From positions 4,845,501-4,909,500 of the forward strand of contig NZ_LT629762.1 in assembly GCF_900105155.1 (NCBI RefSeq): a stretch of 64,000 nt of DNA, given 5' to 3'. The translations under genes were made by a program, and so were the position numbers. Below are positions 1 through 10,083 of the stretch, one piece after another. The stretch comes from Pseudomonas prosekii (GTDB taxonomy: Bacteria > Pseudomonadota > Gammaproteobacteria > Pseudomonadales > Pseudomonadaceae). The notes below the pieces were generated by a model, which had not been told where the DNA came from, did no database searches, and saw only the letters and a program-made list of their open reading frames with translations. Numbering within the stretch: position 1 is the first letter of the stretch; each line of letters begins with the position of its first letter.

Positions 1-1309
1 GCATGAAGTACACAAACCCGACGGCCATGAAGCCGACGAAGATCAGCCCGATCAAGGTGTTGAACCACGCCATTGCCACCAGGCACACCACCGCCAGCAC
101 CAGCGCAATCATCGGCACCAGCGGATAACACGGCGCGCGGAAAGTCCGTTCCAGGTTCGGCTCGGTTTTGCGCAGTTTGAACAGGCTGAGCATGCTCATG
201 ATGTACATGACGATGGCGCCGAATACCGCCATGGTGATCATCGCCGCGGTCAGCGTCATGCCGCCAAGGTTGATCAAACCGTCACTATAAATAGCCGCGA
301 TGCCGATCAGCCCGCCGGCGATGATCGCCCGGTGCGGCGTCTGGAAGCGCGACAGCTTGGCCAATGATTTCGGCAAGTAACCGGCGCGGGCGAGGGCGAA
401 GAACTGGCGCGAGTAACCGAGGATGATCCCGTGGAAACTCGCTACCAGTCCGAACAGGCCGATCCACACCAGCATGTGCAGCCAACCGGAGCTTTCGCCG
501 ACCACGGCTTTCATCGCTTGCGGCAATGGGTCGTTGATGTTCGACAGGGTGCGCCAGTCGCCAACGCCGCCGGCAAAGAACATCACGCCCATCGCCAGCA
601 GCACCAGCGTCAGAATGCCGCTGATGTAAGCCTTGGGAATCGTCCGTTTCGGGTCCTTGGCTTCTTCGGCGGCCATGGCCGCGCCTTCGATGGCGAGGAA
701 AAACCAGATCGCAAACGGGATCGCCGCGAACATCCCGGCAATCGCCGGCGCGCCGAACACGTCGGAACCGGCCCAGCCATTCAGGGCAAAGTTGCTGAAG
801 CTGAAGGCCGGCGCCACCACGCCCATGAACACCAGCAATTCGGCCACAGCCAGGACGCAGACGATCAACTCGAAGGTTGCCGCGAGTTTCACCCCGAGAA
901 TGTTCAGGCCCATGAACACGATGTAGGCACCGACCGCCGCGTGTTTCGGGTCGAGTGCCGGAAACTGCACATTCAAGTACGCGCCAATCGCGAGAGCGAT
1001 CGCTGGGGGGGCGAAGACGAATTCGATCAGCGTTGCCAGCCCGGCGATCAATCCGCCTTTCTCGCCAAAAGCGCGGCGGCTGTAGGCAAAGGGACCGCCG
1101 GCGTGGGGAATCATCGTCGTCAGCTCGGTGAAACTGAAGATGAAACAGGTGTACATGGTCGCGACCATAAAGGAAGTCACCAGGAAACCCAGGGTTCCGG
1201 CGACGCCCCAGCCGTAACTCCAGCCGAAATACTCCCCGGAAATCACCAGCCCGACGGCAATGCCCCACAGATGCAGCGTTCCCAGTGTCGGTTTGAGTTG
1301 TGTGTTCAT
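1..1309 (-). CDS. eat: Ethanolamine permease, APC family (C-terminus cut by window edge)
   Basis: Inner-membrane amino acid/polyamine/organocation permease expected to import ethanolamine. The start MNTQLKPTLGTLHLWG and the following GLVISGEYFGWSYGWG segment are typical of the ethanolamine permease family. About 436 residues are visible, rich in hydrophobic helices (12 expected), and the frame is still open at base 1, so the end of the protein is missing. A GGGAG ribosome site lies six bases before the ATG. No ethanolamine ammonia-lyase genes are visible; they may lie beyond the left edge. A less specific amino acid permease is the alternative. Confidence 0.85.
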   Translation of the reverse strand, partial: MNTQLKPTLGTLHLWGIAVGLVISGEYFGWSYGWGVAGTLGFLVTSFMVATMYTCFIFSFTELTTMIPHAGGPFAYSRRAFGEKGGLIAGLATLIEFVFAPPAIALAIGAYLNVQFPALDPKHAAVGAYIVFMGLNILGVKLAATFELIVCVLAVAELLVFMGVVAPAFSFSNFALNGWAGSDVFGAPAIAGMFAAIPFAIWFFLAIEGAAMAAEEAKDPKRTIPKAYISGILTLVLLAMGVMFFAGGVGDWRTLSNINDPLPQAMKAVVGESSGWLHMLVWIGLFGLVASFHGIILGYSRQFFALARAGYLPKSLAKLSRFQTPHRAIIAGGLIGIAAIYSDGLINLGGMTLTAAMITMAVFGAIVMYIMSMLSLFKLRKTEPNLERTFRAPCYPLVPMIALVLAVVCLVAMAWFNTLIGLIFVGFMAVGFVYFM

Positions 1310-1476
1310 GCGTTGCTCCCGGAATGGTTTGGAAAGCTCGGGGGAGGGCGCGTGCAGCGGGCGTGCCATTTTGTATTTGCGCGTCGCAATGCGGTGAAAG
1401 GTGTCGTATCGGGGATGATCGGCGCTGGATGGCCGTGATTTGTGCGCCAGTTGGGGGCAATGTCGCCCGTTATGCC

Positions 1477-1568
1477 GCCATCGCGAGCAAGCTCGCTCCC
1501 ACTATTGAAATGCATCCGCCGACACAACGCTGATCCCTGTGGGAGCGAGCTTGCTCGCGATGGCGTCC
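1477..1568. repeat. Inverted REP doublet between eat and kdpF
   Basis: Two oppositely oriented copies of the GAGCGAGCTTGCTCGCGA type face each other across about 45 bases. This is the common extragenic repeat of P. fluorescens-group genomes. It lies upstream of both divergent genes. Confidence 0.9.
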
Positions 1569-1602
1569 GCCCAAAACGCCTGTAACCCCCGCATAAAGCC
1601 AC

Positions 1603-1629
1603 TCTTTACACTTTTTTTATGCCCCGCCA
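1603..1629 (+). promoter_or_regulatory. Putative KdpE operator for kdpFABC
   Basis: The segment reads TTTACA, C, a run of seven T, ATG, then CCCCGCC. From memory this closely follows the E. coli KdpE site upstream of kdpFABC (TTTATAC, T-run, ACACCCCGCC). It sits about 85 bases before kdpF, where a KdpE-dependent operator is expected. The start point was not resolved. Confidence 0.6.
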
Positions 1630-1712
1630 CACCCCTCGCTCTCGTTCCTTTACAGCCTCCCTGCCGACAATGCCCGGACACGCGGCAATACGCCGTTACA
1701 CGGAGATTTTCC

Positions 1713-1802
1713 ATGAGCGTTCTGGACGGGGTGTCACTGCTATTGGCAGTGGGGCTGTTCATTTATCTGCTGGTTGCGCTGTTGCGCGCGGACCGGAACT
1801 AG
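1713..1802 (+). CDS. kdpF: KdpF, small subunit of the K+-transporting KdpFABC ATPase
   Basis: A 29-residue single-span membrane peptide (MSVLDGVSLLLAVGLF...) ending in RADRN. KdpF stabilises the KdpFABC complex in the inner membrane, where it contacts KdpA. The size, the single hydrophobic helix, the GGAG upstream and the position eight bases before kdpA all agree with the family. Confidence 0.9.
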   Translation: MSVLDGVSLLLAVGLFIYLLVALLRADRN

Positions 1803-1810
1803 GAGCGGCT

Positions 1811-3505
1811 ATGCACAGTTATGACTATTGGCTGATCCTCGGGTTTTTCGCGTTAGTGCTGATCCCCGCGCCGTTTCTCGGTCGCTTCTATTACAAAGTC
1901 ATGGAAGGCCAGCGCACCTGGCTGTCGCCGGTCCTCGGCCCGGTCGAGCGCGGTTGTTATCGCGTGGCCGGGGTCGATCCGCAGGTCGAACAGAGCTGGC
2001 AGAAATACACATTGGCCTTGCTCGCCTTCAACCTCGCAGGCTTCCTGCTGCTGTTCGCGATCCTGTTATTCCAGGACTACTTGCCGCTGAATCCGCAAAA
2101 CCTGCCGGGCCAGGAGTGGACGCTCGCGTTCAACACCGCCGTCAGTTTCATGACCAACACCAACTGGCAGGCCTACAGCGGCGAAGCGTCGCTCAGTTAT
2201 CTGAGCCAGATGGCCGGCCTCACCGTGCAGAACTTCGTCAGCGCCGCCACCGGTCTGGCGGTGTTGGTGGCACTGTGTCGCGGCATCGGCCGCAAATCGA
2301 CAAAAACCCTCGGCAACTTCTGGGTCGACATGACCCGCGCCACGCTCTACGGCCTGCTGCCGCTGTGCTTGTTGCTGGCGCTGTTTCTGGTCTGGCAGGG
2401 CGTGCCGCAAACTTTCGCGCAATACGTCAATGCCGTGACCATGCAAGGCGTCGATCAGGTGATCCCGCTCGGCCCGGCCGCGAGCCAGATTGCGATCAAG
2501 CAACTGGGCACCAACGGCGGTGGCTTCTTCGGCGTCAACTCGTCGCATCCGTTCGAGAACCCGACGGCGTGGAGCAACTTGTTCGAAGTCGGTTCGATCA
2601 TCCTGATCCCGGTCGCGCTGGTGTTCACCTTCGGCCATTACGTCAAGGACCTGCGTCAGAGTCGCGCGATCATCGCCTGCATGCTCGCGCTGTTCCTGAT
2701 CGGCGGCGCCACCTCGCTGTGGGCCGAGTACCAGCCGAATCCATCGCTGGCCAACGCTGCCGTCGAGCAGACTGCGCCACTCGAAGGCAAGGAAGCGCGC
2801 TTCGGCACCACGGCGACGGTGTTGTGGTCGGTGACCACGACGGCGGCGTCCAACGGTTCGGTCAACGGTATGCACGACAGCCTCAACCCGCTGAGCGGCA
2901 TGGTCGCGATGGTCAACATGATGGTCGGCGAAGTGATCTTCGGCGGCGTCGGCGCCGGGCTTTACGGCATGCTGCTCAACGTGTTGATCGCGGTATTCCT
3001 CGCCGGCCTGATGATCGGCCGCACGCCGGAATACCTCGGCAAAAAACTCCAGGCGCGGGAAGTGCAGTTACTGGTCGTGACCTTGTTGGTGATGCCGGTC
3101 GGCGTGCTGGTGCTCGGCGCGATTGCCGCCAGTTTGCCCGGCCCGGTCGCGGCGGTCAGCAACCCCGGCGCCCACGGTTTCAGCCAGTTGCTTTACGCCT
3201 ACACCTCGGCCAGCGCGAATAACGGTTCGGCGTTTGGCGGTTTCGGTGCGAACACCGCGTTCCACAACTTGATGCTGGGCCTGGGCATGCTGATCGGTCG
3301 TTTCGGTTACATCCTTCCAGTGCTGGCGTTGGCCGGCAGCCTGGCGATGAAGAAAACCGCGCCAATCGGCCCGAACAGTTTCCCGACCCATGGTGCGCTG
3401 TTCGTGACGCTGCTGACCGTGACCATTTTGCTGGTGGGTGGCCTGACGTTCTTGCCGACGCTGGCCCTGGGTCCTATTGCCGAACATCTGAGCATGGGCT
3501 TCTGA
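1811..3505 (+). CDS. kdpA: KdpA, K+-translocating subunit of the Kdp ATPase
   Basis: A 564-residue polytopic membrane protein with the channel-like fold that selects and binds K+. Characteristic stretches are visible, including [10 protein letters not shown] near residue 110, the [18 protein letters not shown] filter region near 235, and [11 protein letters not shown] near 470. Length matches the family (about 560). Start chosen at the ATG eight bases after kdpF, preceded by AGGAG. Translation is likely coupled to kdpF. KdpA works with the KdpB P-type ATPase and KdpC for high-affinity uptake when K+ is scarce. Confidence 0.97.
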   Translation: MHSYDYWLILGFFALVLIPAPFLGRFYYKVMEGQRTWLSPVLGPVERGCYRVAGVDPQVEQSWQKYTLALLAFNLAGFLLLFAILLFQDYLPLNPQNLPGQEWTLAFNTAVSFMTNTNWQAYSGEASLSYLSQMAGLTVQNFVSAATGLAVLVALCRGIGRKSTKTLGNFWVDMTRATLYGLLPLCLLLALFLVWQGVPQTFAQYVNAVTMQGVDQVIPLGPAASQIAIKQLGTNGGGFFGVNSSHPFENPTAWSNLFEVGSIILIPVALVFTFGHYVKDLRQSRAIIACMLALFLIGGATSLWAEYQPNPSLANAAVEQTAPLEGKEARFGTTATVLWSVTTTAASNGSVNGMHDSLNPLSGMVAMVNMMVGEVIFGGVGAGLYGMLLNVLIAVFLAGLMIGRTPEYLGKKLQAREVQLLVVTLLVMPVGVLVLGAIAASLPGPVAAVSNPGAHGFSQLLYAYTSASANNGSAFGGFGANTAFHNLMLGLGMLIGRFGYILPVLALAGSLAMKKTAPIGPNSFPTHGALFVTLLTVTILLVGGLTFLPTLALGPIAEHLSMGF

Positions 3506-3530
3506 GCCAGGCTTTTTCGAGGAGCTGATG

Positions 3531-5588
3531 ATGAATATGCCCGCAACCAAACCGGCCGCCGCCAAGGCGCCGGAACAACCGAAAACCGCGATCTCGGCGC
3601 TCTGGCGTCCAGCGCTGGTGCAAGCCTTCGTCAAGCTGGATCCGCGCCAGTTGCAACGGGCGCCGGTGATGTTGGTGGTCGAACTGACCGCCGTGCTGAC
3701 CACCGTGTTGTGCTTTATTCCCGACAGCACCGTGCCAACCTTTGTCGCTGCGCAAATCGCGTTGTGGCTGTGGTTTACCGTGCTGTTTGCCAACTTCGCC
3801 GAAGCCTTGGCCGAAGGTCGCGGCAAGGCCCGCGCCGACAGCCTCAAGGCCGGCAGCGAAGGCTTGAGCGCCCGGCGCAAGACCGCCAATGGCACGTTTC
3901 AAGTGGTGCCGGCGGCCAATCTGCGCAAGGACGATGTGGTGCGCGTCGAAGCCGGGGAAATGATCCCCGGTGACGGCGAGGTCATCGAAGGCATCGCCGC
4001 GGTCAACGAGGCGGCGATTACCGGCGAATCGGCGCCAGTGATTCGCGAATCCGGCGGCGACCGTTCGGCCGTTACCGGCAATACGCGGCTGGTCTCCGAT
4101 TGGCTGCTGGTGCGCATCACCGCCAACCCCGGCGAATCGACCCTGGACCGGATGATCGCTCTGGTCGAAGGCGCAAAACGCCAGAAAACCCCCAACGAAG
4201 TGGCGCTGGATATCCTGCTGATCGGCCTGACGCTGATCTTTCTGTTGGTGGTCGTGACCCTGCAACCGTTCGCGCATTTCGCCAACGGCAGCCTGCCGCT
4301 GGTGTTTCTTGTAGCGTTATTGGTCACGCTGATTCCGACCACCATTGGCGGCTTGTTGTCGGCCATCGGTATCGCCGGCATGGACCGCCTGGTGCGCCTC
4401 AACGTGATCGCCAAATCCGGGCGCGCCGTGGAAGCGGCGGGGGATGTGCACGTGCTGTTGCTGGACAAGACCGGCACCATCACCTTCGGCAACCGCCGTT
4501 GCACCGCGGTTTATGCAACACCCGGCGTGACTGCCAAAGAGCTGGCCGAAGGCGCGTTGTTTGCGTCGCTGGCCGATGACACGGCGGAAGGCAAGTCGAT
4601 CGTCGAGTACCTGCGCAACCTGCATCCGCAGCCTGAGCCGGGCGCCGAATTGCTCACCGGCGTGCCGTTCAGCGCCGAGACGCGTTTGTCTGGTGTTGAT
4701 TATCAGGGCCGCGTGTATCGCAAAGGCGCGGTGGATTCGCTGCTGGCGTTCATCGGCCAGAAACGTTCGGACCTGGCCCCGGCCATGGCTCGGGAAGTCG
4801 ACAAGATTGCGCAGAGTGGCGGCACGCCGTTGCTGGTGTGTGTCGACGGTAAATTGCTCGGCGCGATCCATCTCAAGGACGTGGTCAAGCCGGGCATCCG
4901 CGAACGTTTCGCCGAGTTGCGCAAACTGGGGATTCGCACGGTCATGGTCACCGGCGACAACCCGCTGACGGCTGCGGCGATTGCTGCCGAGGCGGGCGTC
5001 GATGACGTGCTGGCCGAAGCCACGCCGGAGAAAAAACTCGCGCGGATTCGTCACGAGCAGAACGACGGTCGTCTGGTGGCAATGTGCGGCGACGGCGCCA
5101 ACGACGCGCCGGCGCTGGCCCAGGCTGACGTCGGCATGGCGATGAATGACGGCACGCAAGCGGCGCGCGAGGCGGCAAACATGGTCGATCTCGACAGCGA
5201 TCCGACCAAGTTGCTCGACGTGGTGCAAATCGGCAAAGAGCTGCTGGTGACGCGTGGCGCGTTGACGACTTTTTCGATCGCCAACGACATCGCCAAATAC
5301 TTCGCGATTCTGCCGGCGCTGTTCGCCTCGATCTATCCGCAATTGGGCGTGCTCAACATCATGCAACTGAGCAGTCCGCAGAGCGCGATTCTCTCGGCGA
5401 TTGCCTTCAACGCGTTGATCATCGTCGTGCTGATTCCGCTGGCGCTGCGTGGCGTGCGAGTGCAAGCGGCGAGTGCTGCGGCGTTGTTGCGGCGCAATTT
5501 GCTGATCTATGGGCTGGGCGGGATTGTCGTGCCGTTTGTGGGGATCAAGGCGATCGACATGTTGCTCACTGCACTGCATTTGGTTTGA
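3531..5588 (+). CDS. kdpB: KdpB, P-type ATPase subunit of the K+ transporter
   Basis: A 685-residue catalytic subunit that hydrolyses ATP to drive K+ uptake with KdpA. The phosphorylation motif DKTGTIT has its aspartate at about residue 312. The actuator motif TGES and the hinge motif [10 protein letters not shown] are present, and hydrophobic helices flank the cytoplasmic loops. Two adjacent ATGs (3528 and 3531) are possible; 3531 is six bases from GGAG and was preferred. The next operon gene, kdpC, is 280 bases away rather than adjacent, because a repeat element lies between them. Confidence 0.97.
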   Translation: MNMPATKPAAAKAPEQPKTAISALWRPALVQAFVKLDPRQLQRAPVMLVVELTAVLTTVLCFIPDSTVPTFVAAQIALWLWFTVLFANFAEALAEGRGKARADSLKAGSEGLSARRKTANGTFQVVPAANLRKDDVVRVEAGEMIPGDGEVIEGIAAVNEAAITGESAPVIRESGGDRSAVTGNTRLVSDWLLVRITANPGESTLDRMIALVEGAKRQKTPNEVALDILLIGLTLIFLLVVVTLQPFAHFANGSLPLVFLVALLVTLIPTTIGGLLSAIGIAGMDRLVRLNVIAKSGRAVEAAGDVHVLLLDKTGTITFGNRRCTAVYATPGVTAKELAEGALFASLADDTAEGKSIVEYLRNLHPQPEPGAELLTGVPFSAETRLSGVDYQGRVYRKGAVDSLLAFIGQKRSDLAPAMAREVDKIAQSGGTPLLVCVDGKLLGAIHLKDVVKPGIRERFAELRKLGIRTVMVTGDNPLTAAAIAAEAGVDDVLAEATPEKKLARIRHEQNDGRLVAMCGDGANDAPALAQADVGMAMNDGTQAAREAANMVDLDSDPTKLLDVVQIGKELLVTRGALTTFSIANDIAKYFAILPALFASIYPQLGVLNIMQLSSPQSAILSAIAFNALIIVVLIPLALRGVRVQAASAAALLRRNLLIYGLGGIVVPFVGIKAIDMLLTALHLV

Positions 5589-5600
5589 CCTTTGGATCGA

Positions 5601-5824
5601 CCCCTCACCCTAACCCTCTCCCCGGGGGGAGAGGGGACTGACCGAGGTGTTCTTGGAGCTGCATCGACCTGAAAGATCGAGCCGAACTCAGGTTTTGAAC
5701 AGCACGGATGTCTTGCGAAATTTAGCGACCTGAAAGACCGAGTCGAACTCAGGTTTTGAAAGGCATAAAGATCGGCTCCCTTTCCCCCTCTACCCCGTGG
5801 GGAGAGGGCTGGGGTGAGGGGTGG
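5601..5824. repeat. Composite inverted-repeat element between kdpB and kdpC
   Basis: The left end (5601-5638) begins CCCCTCACCCTAACCCTCTC and folds into its own hairpin. The right end (5776-5824) ends GGGCTGGGGTGAGGGG, roughly the reverse complement of the left. Inside lie two direct copies of a 35-base sequence (5665-5699 and 5726-5760) with two mismatches. No coding capacity is seen. The organisation resembles a mobile REP-type doublet (REPIN) or small MITE. It would be transcribed within the kdpFABC mRNA. Confidence 0.85.
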
Positions 5825-5868
5825 ATTTCCCTGACACCCACTACTTCTTCAATTTCGAGGATTCTGAA

Positions 5869-6414
5869 ATGTCCACAATGATCCGCCCGGCCCTGAGCCT
5901 ACTGGTACTCATGACGCTGATCACCGGCGTCGCCTATCCTTTGGTGGTTACCGGCGTCGCGCAAATTGCTTTCCCCGATCAGGCCAACGGCAGTCTGGTA
6001 CGCGACGCCGAAGGCAAGGTGCGCGGTTCGTCGCTGATTGCCCAGGATTTTACCGGCGACGCGTGGTTCCATCCGCGCCCGTCGGCCGGGGCGTTTGCCA
6101 CGGTGTCGAGCAGCGCCAGCAACCTCTCGCCGAGCAACCCGGCGCTCGCCACGCGGGTCATCGACGAGGCCAATAAACTGCAAGTGCCCGGGCAAGGACC
6201 GGTGCCGCTGGCGCTGCTGACCACCTCTGGCAGCGGCCTCGATCCGCACTTGCCACCGGCGGCGATTGCCTATCAACTGGCGCGTGTTGCGGCGGCGCGC
6301 AATCTGCCGGTATCGACCCTTCAACAGTTGCTCGACGCACACATCGAGCAGCCGCTGGTGGGGCCACCGGTGGTGAATGTGTTGGCGTTGAATATCGCGC
6401 TGCAAAAGCTTTAA
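5869..6414 (+). CDS. kdpC: KdpC, accessory subunit of the K+ transporter
   Basis: A 181-residue protein with one N-terminal membrane helix (about residues 7-29) and a periplasmic domain carrying [24 protein letters not shown] and [10 protein letters not shown], all typical of KdpC. It raises the ATP affinity of KdpB and stabilises the complex. The ATG at 5869 follows GAGG by eight bases. An upstream in-frame ATG at 5821 would add a non-conserved leader encoded by the end of the repeat and was rejected. Confidence 0.96.
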   Translation: MSTMIRPALSLLVLMTLITGVAYPLVVTGVAQIAFPDQANGSLVRDAEGKVRGSSLIAQDFTGDAWFHPRPSAGAFATVSSSASNLSPSNPALATRVIDEANKLQVPGQGPVPLALLTTSGSGLDPHLPPAAIAYQLARVAAARNLPVSTLQQLLDAHIEQPLVGPPVVNVLALNIALQKL

Positions 6415-6426
6415 ACCGGTGGCGCC

Positions 6427-6511
6427 GCCAATCACGAGCAAGCTCGCTCCCACAGGGAATCTCCAGTGTTCACAAATCCCCTGTGGGAGCGAGCTTGCTC
6501 GCGATGGCGGC
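6427..6511. repeat. Inverted REP doublet between kdpC and kdpD
   Basis: Facing copies of the CGAGCAAGCTCGCTCCCACAGG / GGGAGCGAGCTTGCTCGCGA repeat fill most of the 141-base gap. The hairpin may reduce read-through from kdpFABC into kdpDE. Confidence 0.9.
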
Positions 6512-6555
6512 CTAATATTCACCCCATCAAAACCTGAAAGAAGAGACCTTCAAGC

Positions 6556-9207
6556 ATGAGCGATTCCGGCCGCGCCGATGCGCTGTTAGCAGACCTGCCC
6601 CGCGATGGCCGTGGCCGGCTCAAGGTGTTCCTCGGCGCCGCGCCCGGTGTCGGCAAGACTTACGCCATGCTGCAAGCTGCCCATACGCAACTGCGCCAAG
6701 GGGTCAAAGTCATCGCCGGGGTGGTTGAAACCCACGGCCGCGCCGAAACCGAAGCGCTGCTCGGTGGCTTGCCGCAACAGCCGTTGCTGCGCTCGGAATA
6801 CCGTGGCGTGATGCTCGAAGAAATGGACCTCGACGGTCTGCTCGCGGCCAAACCAAAACTGGTGCTGGTCGACGAACTCGCCCACAGCAACGCCCCCGGC
6901 AGCCGCCACGCGAAGCGTTGGCAAGACATCCAGGAATTGCTCGCCGCCGGCATCGACGTGTTCACCACGGTCAACGTCCAGCACCTGGAAAGTCTTAACG
7001 ATCAAGTGCGCGGAATCACCGGCGTGCAGGTCCGCGAAACCTTGCCCGATTGGGTCCTGCAAGAAGCCTACGAACTGCTGCTGATCGACCTGCCGCCGCG
7101 CGAATTGCTTGAGCGTCTGCGCGACGGCAAAGTCTATGTGCCGGAGCAGGCACGCGCGGCCATCGATGCTTTTTTCACCCAGACCAACCTCACCGCGCTG
7201 CGCGAAATGGCCATGCAAACCGCTGCGGCGCAGGTCGATAACGACTTGGCCCAGGGTTATCGCCAACTCGGTCAGGCTGCGCCGGCGGTGCGCGGACGGT
7301 TGCTGGTCGGTGTCGATGGCGATGCGCAGGCCGAACGCCTGGTGCGCCACGCCAGCCGCGTCGCCCAGCGCCGGCATCTGCCGTGGAGTCTGGTGCACGT
7401 CGACAATGGCCGCGTGCGCGACGAGCAATCGCGCCTGCGTCTGCAAAGCGCCCAGCAACTGGCCGAACGTTTGGGCGGCGAAGTGGTGTTGCTGCGCGCC
7501 GGCGAAGTAGCGAAGACCCTGATCCAGCACGCCGCCGAACGTCGCGCCAGTCTGGTGTTGGTCGGCCAATCCCGGCAGCGTCTGCGCCGACGGTTGTTTG
7601 GCGGCGGACTTGCTTCCCGGCTGTTGCGCGATGCCCGAGGGCTGGAAATCAACGTGCTCGACAGCGATCACGAAACCCATCAGCCACGTCAGCGTTCGAT
7701 CCGTTCATTGGTCTGGTTCGACTACGCTCTGGCGTTGCTGGCGACCGTATTGGCCAGTGCCTTGGCGTGGGCCGTGGCGAGTGTTTTGCCGTTGCCGAAT
7801 ATCTCGCTGGTGTTCCTCGCGGCGGTGTTGCTTGTGGCGGTGCGCAGCAGCCTCGGCCCGGCGCTGGCGTGTGCGGCGCTGTCATTCCTGGTTTACGACT
7901 TCCTGTTCATTCCGCCGAATTTCTCGTTCAGCATTCAGCGCGAAGAAGACGTGCTGACCTTGCTGTTTTTTCTCTTGATGGCCGCGCTGACCGGCAACCT
8001 CGCGGCGCGTCAACGCCGGCAATTGCAGGCGTTGCGCGACACTCAGGAAGAAACCACAGAGCTGCTCGACCTGTCGCGCAAACTCACTGCCGCTACCGAC
8101 CGCCAAGCCGTGATCAGCGCCGCCGCGCAGCACCTCAATGGCTGGAGCGAGCTGCAATTGTGCCTGCTCAATCGCGACGGTCAGGGTGGCTGGAAAGTCG
8201 AAACCGGTGGTCCGCTGGAGTTTTCCGAAGCAGAACGCGCCGCCGCCGATTGGGCCTGGCAACACGATCAACCGGCGGGCGCCGGCACCGGCACATTGCC
8301 GTTCGGGCGTTGGTGGTGGTGGCCGTTGTCGGTCGAGGACGGGCCGTTGGCGTTGCTCGGCGTGTGCGCCAAAGAGGGCCAGACCTTGAGCGGCCAGCGT
8401 CGACGTTTGTTGACGGCGCTGAGTCAACCGCTGGCGCAAGCGCTGGCCCGCGCGCAACTGGCCGAAGACCTCGAAGCGGCGCGCCTGCATGGCGAAACCG
8501 AACAATTGCGCAGTGCCTTGCTCGCCTCGGTGTCGCACGACCTGCGCACGCCGCTGACCGCCATGCGCGGCAGCATCGACAGCCTGCTGGCGCTCGGCGA
8601 AGCGATTCCTTTGGAGGATCGCCGCGAGTTGCTCGAAGGCACCCGCGATGAAGCCGAACGCCTTGATCGTTACATTCAGAACCTGCTGGACATGACGCGC
8701 CTCGGCCACGGCGCGCTGAAACTGGCGCGCGATTGGGTGTCGCCGGCCGACATCATCGGCAGTTCGCTGAATCGCCTGCGCGCGGTGCTGGCGCCGTTGC
8801 AGGTCAGCGCCGAAGTGCCGGCCGAGTTGCCGTTGCTGTACGTGCACGCGGCGCTGATCGAGCAAGCGCTGGTCAACGTCATCGAAAACGCCGCACGTTT
8901 CTCTCCGCCTCAGGGACGTTTGCAAGTGCGCGCCGGGGCTGACGAAAAAGAGCTGTTTTTCTCGGTCAGCGATGAAGGCCCGGGAATTCCCGAGGAGGAG
9001 CGCGCAAAGATTTTCGACATGTTCTACACCGCCGCCCGGGGTGATCGCGGCGGCCAGGGCACCGGGCTCGGACTGGCGATTTGTCAGGGCATGGTCGGCG
9101 CGCATGGCGGGCGAATCAGCGTCGCCGATGGCCTCGACGGGCGCGGCACGTGCATCACGCTGCACTTGCCGCTGCAGGAACAACCTGGTTTTGAAAGTGA
9201 AGCCTGA
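6556..9207 (+). CDS. kdpD: KdpD, osmosensitive K+-channel histidine kinase
   Basis: An 883-residue membrane kinase that senses K+ limitation and phosphorylates KdpE. The N-terminal KdpD domain has the Walker A motif GAAPGVGKT at residues 27-35. A UspA-like domain follows (about 250-370), then four membrane helices (about 390-500), a GAF-like region, a HisKA domain with SHDLRTPL (His661) and a C-terminal HATPase domain with NVIENAARFSPP and the GTGLGL box. Length fits E. coli KdpD (about 894). The gap from kdpC suggests separate or reduced expression. Confidence 0.97.
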   Translation: MSDSGRADALLADLPRDGRGRLKVFLGAAPGVGKTYAMLQAAHTQLRQGVKVIAGVVETHGRAETEALLGGLPQQPLLRSEYRGVMLEEMDLDGLLAAKPKLVLVDELAHSNAPGSRHAKRWQDIQELLAAGIDVFTTVNVQHLESLNDQVRGITGVQVRETLPDWVLQEAYELLLIDLPPRELLERLRDGKVYVPEQARAAIDAFFTQTNLTALREMAMQTAAAQVDNDLAQGYRQLGQAAPAVRGRLLVGVDGDAQAERLVRHASRVAQRRHLPWSLVHVDNGRVRDEQSRLRLQSAQQLAERLGGEVVLLRAGEVAKTLIQHAAERRASLVLVGQSRQRLRRRLFGGGLASRLLRDARGLEINVLDSDHETHQPRQRSIRSLVWFDYALALLATVLASALAWAVASVLPLPNISLVFLAAVLLVAVRSSLGPALACAALSFLVYDFLFIPPNFSFSIQREEDVLTLLFFLLMAALTGNLAARQRRQLQALRDTQEETTELLDLSRKLTAATDRQAVISAAAQHLNGWSELQLCLLNRDGQGGWKVETGGPLEFSEAERAAADWAWQHDQPAGAGTGTLPFGRWWWWPLSVEDGPLALLGVCAKEGQTLSGQRRRLLTALSQPLAQALARAQLAEDLEAARLHGETEQLRSALLASVSHDLRTPLTAMRGSIDSLLALGEAIPLEDRRELLEGTRDEAERLDRYIQNLLDMTRLGHGALKLARDWVSPADIIGSSLNRLRAVLAPLQVSAEVPAELPLLYVHAALIEQALVNVIENAARFSPPQGRLQVRAGADEKELFFSVSDEGPGIPEEERAKIFDMFYTAARGDRGGQGTGLGLAICQGMVGAHGGRISVADGLDGRGTCITLHLPLQEQPGFESEA

Positions 9208-9267
9208 TATCTTTCGCACATTCTCATTACCATCCCCGTGCCCATCCACACGCTGCGATCACAAACC

Positions 9268-9966
9268 ATGAGCCAGACCGCGACCATTTTGGTCATCGAC
9301 GACGAACCGCAGATCCGCAAATTCCTGCGCATCAGCCTCGCTTCCCAAGGCTACAAAGTGCTGGAGGCGGGCACCGGTAATGAAGGCCTGGCGCAAGCGG
9401 CGCTAAGCAAACCGGACTTGCTGGTGCTCGACCTCGGCCTGCCGGACATGGACGGCCAGCAAGTGCTGCGCGAGTTTCGCGAATGGTCGAGCGTGCCGGT
9501 GCTGGTGCTGTCGGTGCGCGCCAGCGAAGGGCAGAAAGTCGAGGCGCTGGATGGCGGCGCCAATGACTACGTGACCAAACCGTTCGGCATTCAGGAGTTT
9601 CTCGCACGCGTGCGCGCGTTATTGCGCCAGGCACCGAGCGGCGAAGCACAGCAAGCGGCGCTGACGTTCGGCCCGTTGACCGTGGACCTGGCCTATCGGC
9701 GGGTGCTGCTCGACGGCGCCGAAGTCGCGCTCACCCGCAAGGAATACGCGGTGTTGGCGCAACTGGCGCGGCATCCTGGGCGGGTGATTACCCAGCAGCA
9801 ATTGCTCAAGGAGATCTGGGGCCCGACGCACACCGAGGACAGCCATTATTTACGGATTGTGGTCGGGCATTTACGGCAGAAACTGGCCGACGATCCGACC
9901 CGACCACGGTTTATCGTGACCGAGGCAGGGGTTGGTTATCGGTTGTTGGGGGAGGGTGGTCTGTAG
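9268..9966 (+). CDS. kdpE: KdpE, response regulator of the kdp operon
   Basis: A 232-residue OmpR/PhoB-type regulator. The receiver domain (about 5-118) has acidic VIDDEP, the phosphoacceptor in LVLDLGLPDMDG and KPF. The C-terminal winged helix has LTRKEYAVLAQLARHPG and ends with VGYRLL. The ATG at 9268 was chosen over an upstream GTG at 9238 because the family begins close to TATILVIDDEP. KdpE with KdpD activates kdpFABC; a candidate operator is at 1603-1629. Confidence 0.96.
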   Translation: MSQTATILVIDDEPQIRKFLRISLASQGYKVLEAGTGNEGLAQAALSKPDLLVLDLGLPDMDGQQVLREFREWSSVPVLVLSVRASEGQKVEALDGGANDYVTKPFGIQEFLARVRALLRQAPSGEAQQAALTFGPLTVDLAYRRVLLDGAEVALTRKEYAVLAQLARHPGRVITQQQLLKEIWGPTHTEDSHYLRIVVGHLRQKLADDPTRPRFIVTEAGVGYRLLGEGGL

Positions 9967-9989
9967 GTTTTTCGGCGGGCAGTCCGGCC

Positions 9990-10060
9990 TGTTCGCGGGC
10001 AAGCCCCGCTCCCACACGGTTAACGCGAACCCTGTAGGAGCGAGGCTTGCCCGCGAAGAG
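9990..10060. repeat. Inverted REP doublet after kdpE
   Basis: Facing copies of TTCGCGGGCAAGCC...GCTCC and its inverse lie between the convergent kdpE and patatin genes. Together they form a hairpin that could terminate transcription from either side. Confidence 0.85.
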
Positions 10061-10083
10061 GCCCTGACACTCACCCGAGAATC

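Noticed and set aside
431..1438. Long plus-strand frames opposite the ethanolamine permease
   Set aside because: They mirror the permease codons on the other strand, have compositions full of His/Arg/Gln, and lack start signals.
5821..5868. ATG at 5821 as the kdpC start
   Set aside because: It would begin inside the repeat element and add a leader absent from KdpC proteins; ATG at 5869 has a good ribosome site.
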